Below, piece after piece: positions 27,974-37,386 of a stretch of DNA of 64,000 bases. The DNA comes from Sulfurimonas aquatica. Its GTDB lineage: Bacteria > Campylobacterota > Campylobacteria > Campylobacterales > Sulfurimonadaceae. A model generated the notes under the pieces. That model was not told the origin of the DNA, did no database searches, and was given only the letters and a program-made list of their open reading frames with translations. Made by a program: the position numbers and the translations under genes. Numbering within the stretch: position 1 is the first letter of the stretch; each line of letters opens with the position of its first letter. The stretch is taken from contig NZ_CP046072.1 of assembly GCF_017357825.1 (NCBI RefSeq), forward strand, positions 992,001-1,056,000, written 5' to 3'.

Positions 27974-29788
27974 ATGAGTCTTTTAGATCAGAGAAAATTA
28001 GTCGAGTCTATTCACCCTTTTGAGTCATTAAGTTCAAGTGAGCTTGATGACTTGATGGGTAAAATTGATATAGCTTACTATACTAAAGAGACACTTCTCA
28101 TATCTAAAGATTTAGAATCTATCGTTTTTTATATCATCATCAAAGGCTCAGTTAATGAGTATGTTGATGATGAACTTCATAATGTCTACTCAGAGGGCGA
28201 TAGCTTTGATGCAGATGCTCTCATATACTCAAAAACAGAATCAAAGTTTGTCGTAGAAGAGGATTTAATCTGCTATGAAATAAAAAAAGATGATTTTCTT
28301 GAGCTTATGCAGAACAAAAAAATACAATCCTACTTTCTTGAAGACTTTATCTCAAGACATCAACAGCTTAAAGAACATGAAATATCAAATGACTTATCAC
28401 CGTTTTTGATGTCAAAAGTCTCTGAGATATTTCTACATAATGTCTGTATAGTAGATGCGGATGAGAGTGTTTACAACTCTTTAAAAAAACAACGCGACTC
28501 CCAAGCTAATGCGATTATAGTTAAAAACGCAGATGAATACTCTATAGTTACAGACAGTGACTTAAGAGAAAAAGTTCTCTTAGGAGATATATCTGTCCAT
28601 GACAGTGTTTCTAAAATTGCCACAAAGGGCATTATATACATAGATAAAAATGATTTTTTATTTAATGCACTTTTAATTATGACTCAGAGTAATGTTAAAC
28701 GCATAGTAGTAAAAGATGCAGAGGTTATAGTAGGAATCCTAGAGCAGATAGACCTGTTGAGTTTTTTTGCAAATCATTCGCATTTAGTTTCTGTTAGAAT
28801 TGACAAAGCAAAGAGCGTTGAGGATTTAAAAGAGTTACAAGTTGACATCAAAAATATTATAGTGACCCTTCGCGCTAAAGGTGTAAAGGTTAGGTATATA
28901 ACGAAGCTAGTCTCAACTCTTAACATTAAGATATATAAAAAACTTTTTAATATGTGTGTCGATCAGTCTCTCAGAGAAAAGTGTACCTTGATAGTTATGG
29001 GAAGTGAAGGAAGAGAAGAACAAACCATCAAAACTGACCAGGACAATGCTCTGATAGTTCAAAATGGCGAAAATATAGAACTCTTTGAAGAACCTATGAA
29101 AAGATTAAACAGTTATCTTTTAGAGCTTGGTTTTCCAAAATGTAAGGGTGAGATTATGGTCAGTAACTCTTTTTGGAGAAGAGATCTTAGTTCTTATAAA
29201 AAGCTTATAGATGATTGGGTATGGAGCATGAACGAAGATAGTATCCAAAACATAAGTATTGTCATGGATGCTAAAGTTGTAGCTGGTAATGCTTCGCTAT
29301 TAGAAGAGTTAAAAGCCTATCTTCATAATAGTTTGATGGCACGTGCTGATATCTTAGCCCATGTCGCCAAAGCTATCTTGAATTTTGAAACACCACTATC
29401 TCTTTTTTCTGGTTTTGTTACAGACAAGAAAGATGAGAATAGATTAGACTTAAAAAAAGGTGGAATCTTTGCAATAGTTCACGGTGTAAGAACGCTCTCT
29501 TTAGAGTTTGCCATCAAAGAGACTAACACTGTAGAGAGAATTAAAAAGCTTAATGATAGAGGCATTATTGATAAAACTTTTGCGATGGAACTGATAGAGA
29601 GTTTTGACACTTTGAGTTCTGTACGTTTACATGCAATGCTAGAAGCGGGAAGTGAAGAGTCGTATAATCAAATCAATCCACATAAGCTCTCCAAGGTTCA
29701 ACGCGATCTTTTAAAAGATAGTTTTAAAGTGGTAAATAGATTTAAAAAGTTTATCAGCTTTCATTTTCATTTGGAAATGGTGAGCTAA
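27974..29788 (+). CDS. cNMP-binding/CBS/DUF294 nucleotidyltransferase-like signalling protein
   Basis: This is a 604-residue cytosolic protein. An N-terminal cyclic-nucleotide-binding fold (about 12-120) is followed by two CBS domains (about 145-270). A DUF294 nucleotidyltransferase core has GSEGREEQTIKTDQDNALI (about 340-360, the GS...D-x-D motif, with the metal-binding Asp pair), and a DUF294 C-terminal helical domain lies at about 465-600. It resembles proteins encoded with actP in many proteobacteria, where a GlnD-like regulatory role is suspected. Its stop overlaps the exonuclease start (TAATG). Ligands are unknown. Confidence 0.88.
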   Translation: MSLLDQRKLVESIHPFESLSSSELDDLMGKIDIAYYTKETLLISKDLESIVFYIIIKGSVNEYVDDELHNVYSEGDSFDADALIYSKTESKFVVEEDLICYEIKKDDFLELMQNKKIQSYFLEDFISRHQQLKEHEISNDLSPFLMSKVSEIFLHNVCIVDADESVYNSLKKQRDSQANAIIVKNADEYSIVTDSDLREKVLLGDISVHDSVSKIATKGIIYIDKNDFLFNALLIMTQSNVKRIVVKDAEVIVGILEQIDLLSFFANHSHLVSVRIDKAKSVEDLKELQVDIKNIIVTLRAKGVKVRYITKLVSTLNIKIYKKLFNMCVDQSLREKCTLIVMGSEGREEQTIKTDQDNALIVQNGENIELFEEPMKRLNSYLLELGFPKCKGEIMVSNSFWRRDLSSYKKLIDDWVWSMNEDSIQNISIVMDAKVVAGNASLLEELKAYLHNSLMARADILAHVAKAILNFETPLSLFSGFVTDKKDENRLDLKKGGIFAIVHGVRTLSLEFAIKETNTVERIKKLNDRGIIDKTFAMELIESFDTLSSVRLHAMLEAGSEESYNQINPHKLSKVQRDLLKDSFKVVNRFKKFISFHFHLEMVS

Positions 29789-30402
29789 TGTTCTCTTTTT
29801 ACTCTCACTTCAAACGCAAGAGAAACTTTGCAGGTTTAAAAGATGAAACGTATAAGTTTTTGTTTGAAGAAGATAAAAGTGATGAATTTGTAGTTTTTGA
29901 TACAGAGACAACAGGATTAAATCCAAAAGTAGATGACATCCTTTCTATTGGAGCTGTGAAGATAAAAGATAACAAGATTTTAACTTCACAAACTTTTGAG
30001 GTTTATGTGAAAAATACAAAAGAGATAAGTTCTAAAAGTATTGAAATACATGGTATTAGAACATGTGATTTGAAAAATGCAAAAAAATCTGATGAAGCTA
30101 TAAAAGAGTTTTTACACTTTATCGGTTCAAGGAGGTTAGTTGGTTATTATCTAGAGTTTGATGTGAGTATGATAAACAAATATACTTTACCAATGCTTGG
30201 CATAAAATTGCCAAATAAAATGATAGAGGTCTCAGAGTTGTATTACGATGCACAAATAACAACCATACCTCAGGGAAATATAGATTTGCGTTTTGATACC
30301 ATGTTAAAGAAATACAACATACCAAACATGGGTATTCATAATGCGGTAAATGATGCCGTTATGACAGGTATGATTTTTTTAAAACTTCAAAATGCAAGGT
30401 AG
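29788..30402 (+). CDS. DnaQ-like 3'-5' exonuclease (DEDDh)
   Basis: The 204-residue protein has all DEDDh residues visible: VVFDTETTGLNP (Asp, Glu), YYLEFDVSMIN (Asp) and GIHNAVNDAVMT (His, Asp). It is the same fold as the epsilon subunit of DNA polymerase III but is a small stand-alone form. It is translationally coupled to the DUF294 protein, an association often seen with acetate-uptake genes in proteobacteria. A role in nucleotide or RNA turnover linked to the DUF294 protein is possible. The replicative epsilon subunit is probably elsewhere. Confidence 0.88.
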   Translation: MFSFYSHFKRKRNFAGLKDETYKFLFEEDKSDEFVVFDTETTGLNPKVDDILSIGAVKIKDNKILTSQTFEVYVKNTKEISSKSIEIHGIRTCDLKNAKKSDEAIKEFLHFIGSRRLVGYYLEFDVSMINKYTLPMLGIKLPNKMIEVSELYYDAQITTIPQGNIDLRFDTMLKKYNIPNMGIHNAVNDAVMTGMIFLKLQNAR

Positions 30403-30408
30403 AATCAA

Positions 30409-31602
30409 ATGATGAATAGAGTTGTAGTTATCGGTGGTGGATATGGTGGACTTAGAGCAGTTGAAGGTTTATCTACTTATGAAGATATTGAGATTACACT
30501 GATTGATCAAAATCCATATCATTATCTACAAACACAGGCCTATGGATACATAGCAGGGGAGTTTGATGTAAATGAAGTAGCTGTTGATTTATACAACTGG
30601 TCTCTTGGTTTTAAAAGAGTGAAGTTTATTCAAGCAACTGTGAGTAGTGTAGATTTTGTAAAACAAGAAGTATTTATGGGAGAGGAGCAACTCTCTTATG
30701 ATTATGTAATCTTGGCATATGGAGCTAAGACAAACTTTTTCTCCTTTATAGAAGGACTTCGTGAAAATAGCTATGGTGTAAAAAGCCTATACCGTGCTTT
30801 TAACTTTAGAAAAGAGTTTGAAAATGTCATCTACAAAAAACTTCAAAACACAGACGACTCAAGTTCACAAGAGTTAAATATTGTCATAGGTGGAGCTGGG
30901 TTGAGTGGTGTTGAGGTAGCTGCTGAGATGGCACATGTTATTAAAAACTATAGCAAAACCATAGGCAGCAGAGCAAAAGAGATAAAAATATATCTCGTAG
31001 ATGCAAGTGAGACTATTTTGCCAGGAACAAGTGATTATATTATAAAAAATACATTTAAAAGACTTGAGAGTTTAGGTGTAAATATTTTAACAAATGCTTT
31101 TATATCAAAGGTAGATAAATCATTTGTCTACTTTAAAGATGCAGAGCCATTAGAGTATAGTTTTATGATATTTACAGGAGGCATTAAAGCTTCGCCATTA
31201 AATGAAGTGATTGAGTCAGAAAAAAATAAAATGGATCAACTTTTAGTTGATAAAAATCTGAATATTTCTGGATTTGATAATGCTTTTGCAATAGGTGATT
31301 GCATAGAAATGAAGGGAGCTGATGGAAACATTTTAGCACCTACGGCACAAAGTGCAGAACGAAGTGCTGAGTATGCTGCTAAGGCTATAAAGAATCGTAT
31401 AGATGGAACACAGTATAAAGGTTTTAATTCGAGCACGATGGGAATTTTCGTTGCACTTGGTGGTAAGTATGCCGTCGGAGAAGTATTTAAGTATATAAAG
31501 GTTCGAGGTTATATTGCATATACACTAAAGACAGCCATCACTTATGGATATTATATTGGGCTAAGGCTGCGTATTAATACGGGATTTAAAAATAGAATTT
31601 AA
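30409..31602 (+). CDS. NADH dehydrogenase type II-like FAD oxidoreductase
   Basis: The 397-residue flavoprotein has an N-terminal FAD-binding VVVIGGGYGGLRAVEGL, a second dinucleotide fold IVIGGAGLSGVEVAAEMA for NAD(P)H, and the FAD-closing motif AFAIGDCIEM. It resembles NDH-2 and related membrane-associated oxidoreductases that pass electrons to quinones. The C-terminus (YIAYTLKTAITYGYYIGLRLRI) has the amphipathic/hydrophobic character of membrane attachment. Sulfide:quinone reductases share this fold but need specific Cys residues that are not seen here. It starts 6 bp after the exonuclease gene. Confidence 0.85.
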   Translation: MMNRVVVIGGGYGGLRAVEGLSTYEDIEITLIDQNPYHYLQTQAYGYIAGEFDVNEVAVDLYNWSLGFKRVKFIQATVSSVDFVKQEVFMGEEQLSYDYVILAYGAKTNFFSFIEGLRENSYGVKSLYRAFNFRKEFENVIYKKLQNTDDSSSQELNIVIGGAGLSGVEVAAEMAHVIKNYSKTIGSRAKEIKIYLVDASETILPGTSDYIIKNTFKRLESLGVNILTNAFISKVDKSFVYFKDAEPLEYSFMIFTGGIKASPLNEVIESEKNKMDQLLVDKNLNISGFDNAFAIGDCIEMKGADGNILAPTAQSAERSAEYAAKAIKNRIDGTQYKGFNSSTMGIFVALGGKYAVGEVFKYIKVRGYIAYTLKTAITYGYYIGLRLRINTGFKNRI

Positions 31603-31648
31603 ATGGAGATTGAATTATTATTCAAGCTAAGATTGATTCTTGCTTGGC

Positions 31649-31654
31649 TATAAT
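31649..31654 (+). promoter_or_regulatory. Putative -10 box for acs
   Basis: CTTGGCTATAAT ends 46 bases before the acs ATG and gives acs its own promoter within the acetate block. The TTGGCTATAAT string is identical to the one before carB. Confidence 0.5.
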
Positions 31655-31700
31655 TTTTCAAATTACTATAGATAAAACTTAACAACAAAAGGAAAGAAGA

Positions 31701-33662
31701 ATGTCACAAATAGAAGCTAAACCAGTTTTTCAACCAAACAAAGAATTTGCTAAAAATGCAAGAATTAAAAATATGGATGAGTATAATGCACTGCAAAACA
31801 GAGCTATTAATGATTATGAAGGTTTCTGGGGTGATGCGGCTAAAGAGAAGCTAGACTGGATTGAACCATTTACAAATGTTTTAGATGAGAGTAAAGCTCC
31901 ATTTGTAAAGTGGTTTGATGGTGGTAAGCTTAATGTTGCTGTACAATGTATTGATCGTCACTTAGATACTCGTAAAAATAAAGCGGCTATCATTTTTGAA
32001 GGTGATCGTGGTGATGTGCAGACTATCACTTACCTTGATCTTTATAAGAATGTAAATAGATTTGCAAACCTTCTTAAAGAGGACTTTGGCGTTAAAAAAG
32101 GCGATAGAGTTGTTATCTATATGCCTATGATTCCTGAGGCTGCTTATGCGATGCTTGCCTGTGCTAGAATCGGTGCTATCCATTCTATTGTATTTGGAGG
32201 TTTTTCTAGTGAAGCACTTAAAGATAGAATCGAAGATGCTGAAGCAAAAGTAGTAATTACAGCTGATGGAGCTTATAGAAAAACAAAACCTTATATGCTT
32301 AAACCAGTAGTTGATGCAGCACTTGAAGGTAAAACACCAGTTAAAAAAGTTCTTGTTGTTGAGAGAAATAATGAAGAGGTAACTTGGAAAGCTGGTCGTG
32401 ACTACTCTTATAATGAACTAATAAAAGGTAAATCAGCGGTATGTGAAGCTGAAGTAATGGACTCAGAAGACCCACTGTTTTTACTTTACACATCAGGTTC
32501 TACTGGTAAACCTAAGGGTGTTCAACATAACTCAGCAGGATATATCCTTTGGGCTCAGATGACTATGGAGTGGGTTTTTGATGTTAAAGAGAACGACACT
32601 TTTTGGTGTACTGCTGATGTTGGTTGGATAACAGGGCATACTTACATAGTATATGGTCCACTTGCAATGGGTGCGACAACAGTTATGTTTGAAGGCGTTA
32701 TCACTTACCCTGATGCTGGTCGTCCTTGGGCGATGGTTGAAAACCATAGAATTAACCAGTTCTATACAGCTCCTACAGCTATACGTGTTTTACATAAAAT
32801 GGGTGAAGATGAACCGGCTAAATACGACATATCTTCACTAAAAGTTTTAGGAACAGTAGGCGAGCCAATAGATCCTCCAGCATGGAAATGGTACTACGAG
32901 GAAGTTGGGCAAAGTAAATGTGCTATCGTAGATACTTACTGGCAGACTGAGACGGGTGGTCATATAGTTTCTCCACTTCCAGGTGCAACGCCGATTAAGC
33001 CAGCTTGTGCAACACTTCCACTTCCTGGAATAATGGCGGAGATTTTAGATCCTGCTACTGGTGATAAAGCAGAAGTAGGGGAGACTGGCTATATGTGTAT
33101 TACAAAGCCTTGGCCTTCACAAATTCGTGGTGTTTGGGGTGATGAAGAGCGTTATGTTAAATCTTACTATGGTGATGTGGTTAAAGATGGCAAGGCTGTA
33201 TACTTTACTGGTGATGGTGCACGTTATGATGAAGATGGCTACATAACTATTACTGGTCGTACTGATGATGTTATTAATGTCTCGGGTCATAGAATGGGAA
33301 CCGCTGAAGTCGAAGCAGCTATTAAAAAGCACTCAAATGTAGCAGAAGTTGCAGTTGTAGGTAAGCCACACGAACTAAAGGGTGAGGGTATATTTGCATA
33401 TATCGTACTTAAGTCTGATGATGGCGTTGCAGATGAAGTTGAAGAAGTTAAGACAATAAACAATATAATTAAAAAAGAGATTGGTAATATAGCTATTTGT
33501 GATGATATGGTTTTTGCTCCAGGACTTCCAAAGACACGTTCAGGAAAGATTATGCGCCGTATTTTACGTTCAATTGCAAAAGGCGAAGAGATAACGCAAG
33601 ATATTTCAACTTTAGAAGACCCATCTGTTGTAGCTAAAATAGAGGCGATGGTTAAAGGCTAA
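31701..33662 (+). CDS. acs: Acetyl-CoA synthetase
   Basis: The 653-residue AMP-forming acetate-CoA ligase converts acetate, ATP and CoA to acetyl-CoA. The adenylation signature [16 protein letters not shown] is present, as are [23 protein letters not shown] and [13 protein letters not shown]. The conserved [14 protein letters not shown] at about 610 carries the catalytic Lys that acetylation normally silences. It has a good AAAGGAAAGAAG ribosome-binding site. It lies downstream of actP, completing an acetate uptake-activation route. Confidence 0.98.
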   Translation: MSQIEAKPVFQPNKEFAKNARIKNMDEYNALQNRAINDYEGFWGDAAKEKLDWIEPFTNVLDESKAPFVKWFDGGKLNVAVQCIDRHLDTRKNKAAIIFEGDRGDVQTITYLDLYKNVNRFANLLKEDFGVKKGDRVVIYMPMIPEAAYAMLACARIGAIHSIVFGGFSSEALKDRIEDAEAKVVITADGAYRKTKPYMLKPVVDAALEGKTPVKKVLVVERNNEEVTWKAGRDYSYNELIKGKSAVCEAEVMDSEDPLFLLYTSGSTGKPKGVQHNSAGYILWAQMTMEWVFDVKENDTFWCTADVGWITGHTYIVYGPLAMGATTVMFEGVITYPDAGRPWAMVENHRINQFYTAPTAIRVLHKMGEDEPAKYDISSLKVLGTVGEPIDPPAWKWYYEEVGQSKCAIVDTYWQTETGGHIVSPLPGATPIKPACATLPLPGIMAEILDPATGDKAEVGETGYMCITKPWPSQIRGVWGDEERYVKSYYGDVVKDGKAVYFTGDGARYDEDGYITITGRTDDVINVSGHRMGTAEVEAAIKKHSNVAEVAVVGKPHELKGEGIFAYIVLKSDDGVADEVEEVKTINNIIKKEIGNIAICDDMVFAPGLPKTRSGKIMRRILRSIAKGEEITQDISTLEDPSVVAKIEAMVKG

Positions 33663-33700
33663 GTTACTTTCTCTTTAAACTAACATTTAAGGTTGAACAG

Positions 33701-34222
33701 ATGAATGAAGTACCATTTGAAGCAGAGATTCCACAAGGAAAGTTGATTCTTTCTCGTACTGATTTAAAAGGGATAATAACCTATGCAAATGAGACTTTTG
33801 CACATGTCTCTGGCTACCAAGTAGCCGAGCTCATTGGAAAGCCACATAAAATAGTACGTCATCCAGATATGCCTCGTTCAATATTTCATCAAATGTGGGA
33901 TACACTAAAAAGTGGACAGAAATGGAAAGGTTATGTTAAAAACCTTCGGAAAGATGGTGGATACTATTGGGTACACGCTAGTATCGTTCCACTTTCAGAA
34001 GGTGGCAAAATTGTAGGCTATAAGTCATCAAGAGCTTATGTAGAGCCACATAAACGCCAAGAGATTGATAAAAAATATGCTTTAATCCGCGCTGCTGAAG
34101 AGGGACAAATTTCATTTACAATGAGTTTGTCTTCATCACAGTGGAATAAAATAAAAGATAAAGCAGAAACACAAGGCGTAACTTATCAAGAAGTAGTCAA
34201 AAAATTGATTGATAAAATGTAA
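33701..34222 (+). CDS. PAS-domain protein, CetB/Aer-like
   Basis: The 173-residue protein is mostly one PAS domain (about 10-125). ILSRTDLKGIITYANETFAHVSGY, RHPDMPRSIFHQMWDTLKSGQKW and YYWVHASIVPL are the pattern of FAD-binding redox/energy-taxis sensors such as Aer, BdlA and Campylobacter CetB. There is no methyl-accepting or kinase domain, so it would need a partner, as CetB does. A helical tail follows. It lies 38 bp after acs and may report the respiratory state during acetate use. It is convergent with the next gene. Confidence 0.82.
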   Translation: MNEVPFEAEIPQGKLILSRTDLKGIITYANETFAHVSGYQVAELIGKPHKIVRHPDMPRSIFHQMWDTLKSGQKWKGYVKNLRKDGGYYWVHASIVPLSEGGKIVGYKSSRAYVEPHKRQEIDKKYALIRAAEEGQISFTMSLSSSQWNKIKDKAETQGVTYQEVVKKLIDKM

Positions 34223-34247
34223 TTCTAGACATACTCTAATATACTTT

Positions 34248-34898
34248 TTAGATATGTATCTTCTCATTTAACAAACTTCTTTGTCTCTGGATTATCGTAT
34301 CGTCACTCTGCACGATTCTCTTAAATTTTGAGTAAAGCTTGTACTCTAAAAATATAGAGAACAGTCCAAAAATAGCTAAAAGTATCAATATACTTGTTAG
34401 TTTGATTTCAAAATAATCAAATATCATTGCAGAGACCGCCCCACCAATAATCGCAGTTGAGAGGACAAAAGATCTCAACATTAAGTAATCTTTGAGCTCT
34501 ATCTCATCCTTCATAAAGTCAATGGTGTGAATCCTAGAAATTTCAAACGTTATGGCTTGAAATGTAAATATAGTTAAAATCGTATATGTAAATAGAGGCA
34601 TGTTAATATTGCTTAAATAGTAGCTGCTAATTTGTATAACGTCTAGTAGTATGACAAAAAGGTATATCATATATATTTTTACTTTTTTAAAGAGTGGTTG
34701 TACTAAACCATCTATAGCTCCTACAAGCATATAAAAACTAATCATATATACTGGAAGGTATGTCCCTTCAAGTTTAGTGATATAAGGCATTAAAACCCAG
34801 TCTATATACGTACTTAAAAATAAAACTATGATTTGTAGTTTTAATAACTTACTGTTTTTTAGCTCTTTAAAGAGTTTTGTATAATTTTTATATGCCAT
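34248..34898 (-). CDS. Six-helix membrane protein, unknown function
   Basis: The 216-residue protein has about six membrane helices (roughly 20-37, 48-64, 75-95, 100-118, 145-163 and 168-186). Its size and spacing look like half of a major-facilitator transporter, but no family signature is visible. Its start overlaps the GNAT gene by 11 bp and it is the last gene of the DUF2156-GNAT-membrane operon. It might export or flip the product of its partners, but that is guesswork. Confidence 0.5.
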   Translation of the reverse strand: MAYKNYTKLFKELKNSKLLKLQIIVLFLSTYIDWVLMPYITKLEGTYLPVYMISFYMLVGAIDGLVQPLFKKVKIYMIYLFVILLDVIQISSYYLSNINMPLFTYTILTIFTFQAITFEISRIHTIDFMKDEIELKDYLMLRSFVLSTAIIGGAVSAMIFDYFEIKLTSILILLAIFGLFSIFLEYKLYSKFKRIVQSDDTIIQRQRSLLNEKIHI

Positions 34899-35328
34899 TG
34901 TCTTTTTTCATTATGAACGCGTCACATCCATCAAGATAAAACCTATGCTCTATTTTAGTTGTTTCAAATTGAAAGCTCTTATACAAAGAGATAGCACTTT
35001 GGTTATCACATCTGACTTCTAAGAGTATACTTTTAAAACTAGACATCTCTAACTCTTCTAAAGCTTTTTTGAGCAGTAGTTTCGCTATGTTTTTTCCTCT
35101 ATGCTCTTTTTGTACGCCTAGTGAATGTATCTTCGCGTTTTTTCGTTTTATGAGTACTAAAATATAAGCTACTACAACATCCTCTATTTTTGCAAGATAA
35201 ATGAGGTTGTTGTTTATGTGATATCTTAGAGAAGCTTTAGAGAGTGGAAAGTTCTCTTTTTGAAACAAGCTATTCTCTAATAAATAGAGCTGGCTCAACT
35301 CTTTTATAGTTGCTTTGCTAATTGTCAT
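34888..35328 (-). CDS. GNAT-family acetyltransferase (RimI-like)
   Basis: This is a 146-residue GNAT fold. The acetyl-CoA-binding motif A is seen in IHSLGVQKEHRGKNIAKLLLKKAL, followed by LLEVRCDNQSAISLYKSFQFE, which is typical of RimI-type N-terminal or peptide acetyltransferases. The substrate is unknown. The start overlaps the DUF2156 gene stop by 4 bp (ATGA), so translation is coupled. Confidence 0.85.
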   Translation of the reverse strand: MTISKATIKELSQLYLLENSLFQKENFPLSKASLRYHINNNLIYLAKIEDVVVAYILVLIKRKNAKIHSLGVQKEHRGKNIAKLLLKKALEELEMSSFKSILLEVRCDNQSAISLYKSFQFETTKIEHRFYLDGCDAFIMKKDNGI

Positions 35329-36305
35329 TTTTGGTAAATAGTATACTTTGGTATTAATCTAAAAGGTCTATAGGACATTTTGACCTTTTTTAGATTTTCA
35401 AATCCCATGTCGTCGCCAACATTAATAAGCATTACACCATAGTGCTCTTTTAACACTTTAGAAAATTCACGGAATATAAACTGAGCGCATCCGAGAACTT
35501 CAAAGTCGGTTTTTTCAATAATAACGCTTGCCGTGTCGCCATTTATTTTCTCTCCAACAGTGAAGCCTTTTAACTCGTCATTTATATAGATGACTATGCC
35601 AATGAGGTTAAGTAGTTCATAATGTTTTAACATCTGCTTGATTGCATGCCTCTCCTGATGGATGCCTTCTAAAAAGACCTCCGCTTCTTCTTTAGGCATG
35701 TACTTGACTCTATCAGATACCCATTTGTTAAATAGACCTATTATTTCATCAGCATGTTTAGTAGAGTCAAGAGTTTCGATGGCATAGTCTGAATATGACT
35801 TAATAAACTTGTTTATCTCTGTTCTTTTTGTATGGTAGCTATTTCCACGTAGGTTGATAAGTGCGTCAACTTGGTAAATATAGTCTACTAGTTTTTTTTC
35901 TACCAAGTAATTTTCAAGCATTTCAAACATGCTTCCAACTTCGTCGGTAGACTGAACAAACTCTTCAATCATTGACTCTTGGACATAGTCTATGCGGGCA
36001 TAGTATGGAGAACTGTTATTTTCATTCATAATAGCAAAACATTCAACGATGCTATCTGTAATATATTTTTTCTTTCCTAATGGAGGAAGAAGCATAGTTA
36101 ACTCACCTCCCGTCATAACAAATAGACAAAAACATTTATTGATGATAGCGTAGAAGCCACTGCTGTTCGCTAGCCAGATATAGTTTGCTGCAAACGTATA
36201 GTCGCTAATATCTACGCTTAGTTTTAAAAGATACTTTTCAATTACTGATTTTGAGTCTATTGTAAATGGTTTGAGTTGTTGTTTACCTACTGACAAATTT
36301 GCCAT
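35325..36305 (-). CDS. DUF2156 (MprF C-terminal-like) protein
   Basis: The 326-residue soluble protein is related to the C-terminal aminoacyltransferase domain of phosphatidylglycerol lysyltransferase. It is a tandem GNAT-like fold with YLVEKKLVDYIYQVDALINL, then GNSYHTKRTEINKF and GIVIYINDELKGFTVGEKI. No membrane segments are present, unlike MprF. The ATG at 36305 has AAGGAATAC upstream. It heads an operon with a GNAT protein and a six-helix membrane protein. Transfer of an amino acid or acyl group to lipid or peptide is plausible but unproven. Confidence 0.75.
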   Translation of the reverse strand: MANLSVGKQQLKPFTIDSKSVIEKYLLKLSVDISDYTFAANYIWLANSSGFYAIINKCFCLFVMTGGELTMLLPPLGKKKYITDSIVECFAIMNENNSSPYYARIDYVQESMIEEFVQSTDEVGSMFEMLENYLVEKKLVDYIYQVDALINLRGNSYHTKRTEINKFIKSYSDYAIETLDSTKHADEIIGLFNKWVSDRVKYMPKEEAEVFLEGIHQERHAIKQMLKHYELLNLIGIVIYINDELKGFTVGEKINGDTASVIIEKTDFEVLGCAQFIFREFSKVLKEHYGVMLINVGDDMGFENLKKVKMSYRPFRLIPKYTIYQK

Positions 36306-36324
36306 TGTATTCCTTAAGAATTTA

Positions 36325-36330
36325 ATTATA
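36325..36330 (-). promoter_or_regulatory. Putative -10 box for the DUF2156 operon
   Basis: ATATAAT on the minus strand lies 20 bases before ATG 36305. The 211-base divergent gap to ppk2 also holds a small AGGCCT hairpin and AT-rich DNA and nothing else clear. Confidence 0.4.
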
Positions 36331-36516
36331 TTTCGGAATAATACACAATATTTTTCTTTTTGCGACTATATTTTTTATACCCTTTTAATAGGCCTGTTTT
36401 TAGGCCTTTTTACTGCCTGCTTTTGTTTGATTATTTAGAGAAACTTTAAATTTTTTATAGAATTTTTAAAAAAATAGATATAGTTTCATTTTAATTACAA
36501 AAATGGACAAAAAATT

Positions 36517-37335
36517 ATGGATTCATATAACTTAGATGAGCTACAAAAAGAAGAAGCGATAGTAACTTATGCTGAAAATTTAGCATTAGAGCCATATCAG
36601 GCTGAACTAGTAAAACTACAACAACATTTAGAAAAATATAAAGAAAAACTGGTAATACTATTTGAAGGGCGTGATGCCGCAGGAAAGGGGAGTGTAATAG
36701 GAAGTGTTAGTAGATATATGAATCCAAAACATTATCGCATTGTCGCTTTGGGCAAGCCTACAGAGAAAGAGCGAACACAGTGGTATTTTCAAAGATATAT
36801 AAAGAATTTTCCATCTGGTGGTGAAATTATTTTATTTGACAGAAGCTGGTATAACCGAGCAATGGTAGAGCATGTATTTGGTTTTTGTAGTGAAGAGGAG
36901 CATGAGTTGTTTATGAAGCATGTGGTTCCTTTTGAAGAGTCTGTCGTAGAACATGGCACCACACTAGTTAAACTCTACTTTAGCGTTAGTAAAGAGAAAC
37001 AGTCTCAAAGATTTGAGCAAAGAAGAACGGATCCCCTTCGTCAATGGAAACTCAGTGAGATTGACCTTCAAGCACAGAGTATGTGGCATAATTTTACTGA
37101 TACTAAGTACAGAATGCTAAAGTATACTAGCCATGAAAAGGCACCCTGGTATGTGATTCGTTCAACTAATAAACATAAGGCTAGGTTAGAGACAATGAAA
37201 TTAATTCTTAGTAAAATGCAGTATGAAGGCAAAAGTGAAACTCTTAATTTTGAAGCTGATGAGAAGATACTCTTTAGTGCTAAAAAAGAGTTGGAGATTA
37301 TGGATAAAGCACAATTAAAAGAGAACTCTAAGTAA
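36517..37335 (+). CDS. ppk2: Polyphosphate kinase 2
   Basis: The 272-residue PPK2 family enzyme moves phosphate between polyphosphate and nucleoside diphosphates. Walker A is in LFEGRDAAGKGSVIGSVSRY, the lid and Walker B region in FDRSWYNRAMVEHVFGFC, and conserved WKLSEIDLQAQ and PWYVIRSTNKHKAR follow. A single PPK2 domain of this size belongs to the class I type, usually ADP or GDP phosphorylating. The ribosome-binding site is weak. It is a single gene, 51 bp before pyrF. Confidence 0.96.
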   Translation: MDSYNLDELQKEEAIVTYAENLALEPYQAELVKLQQHLEKYKEKLVILFEGRDAAGKGSVIGSVSRYMNPKHYRIVALGKPTEKERTQWYFQRYIKNFPSGGEIILFDRSWYNRAMVEHVFGFCSEEEHELFMKHVVPFEESVVEHGTTLVKLYFSVSKEKQSQRFEQRRTDPLRQWKLSEIDLQAQSMWHNFTDTKYRMLKYTSHEKAPWYVIRSTNKHKARLETMKLILSKMQYEGKSETLNFEADEKILFSAKKELEIMDKAQLKENSK

Positions 37336-37353
37336 TCACACCCATCAAAATGT

Positions 37354-37359
37354 TATAAT
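37354..37359 (+). promoter_or_regulatory. Putative -10 box for pyrF
   Basis: GTTATAATCTC lies 27 bases before the pyrF ATG, making pyrF separately transcribed from ppk2. Confidence 0.5.
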
Positions 37360-37386
37360 CTCATTATTAAATTATAAAGAGATAAT

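Noticed and set aside
34222-34260. Bulged stem ACATAcTCTAA / TTAGATATGT between convergent genes
   Set aside because: It overlaps a stop codon and lacks a U-tract; it is too weak to call a terminator.
36390-36411. AGGCCT hairpin followed by TTTTT in the gap between the DUF2156 operon and ppk2
   Set aside because: It looks like a terminator, but no gene ends here; both flanking genes start from this gap. The stem is only six pairs and AGGCCT is self-complementary by nature.
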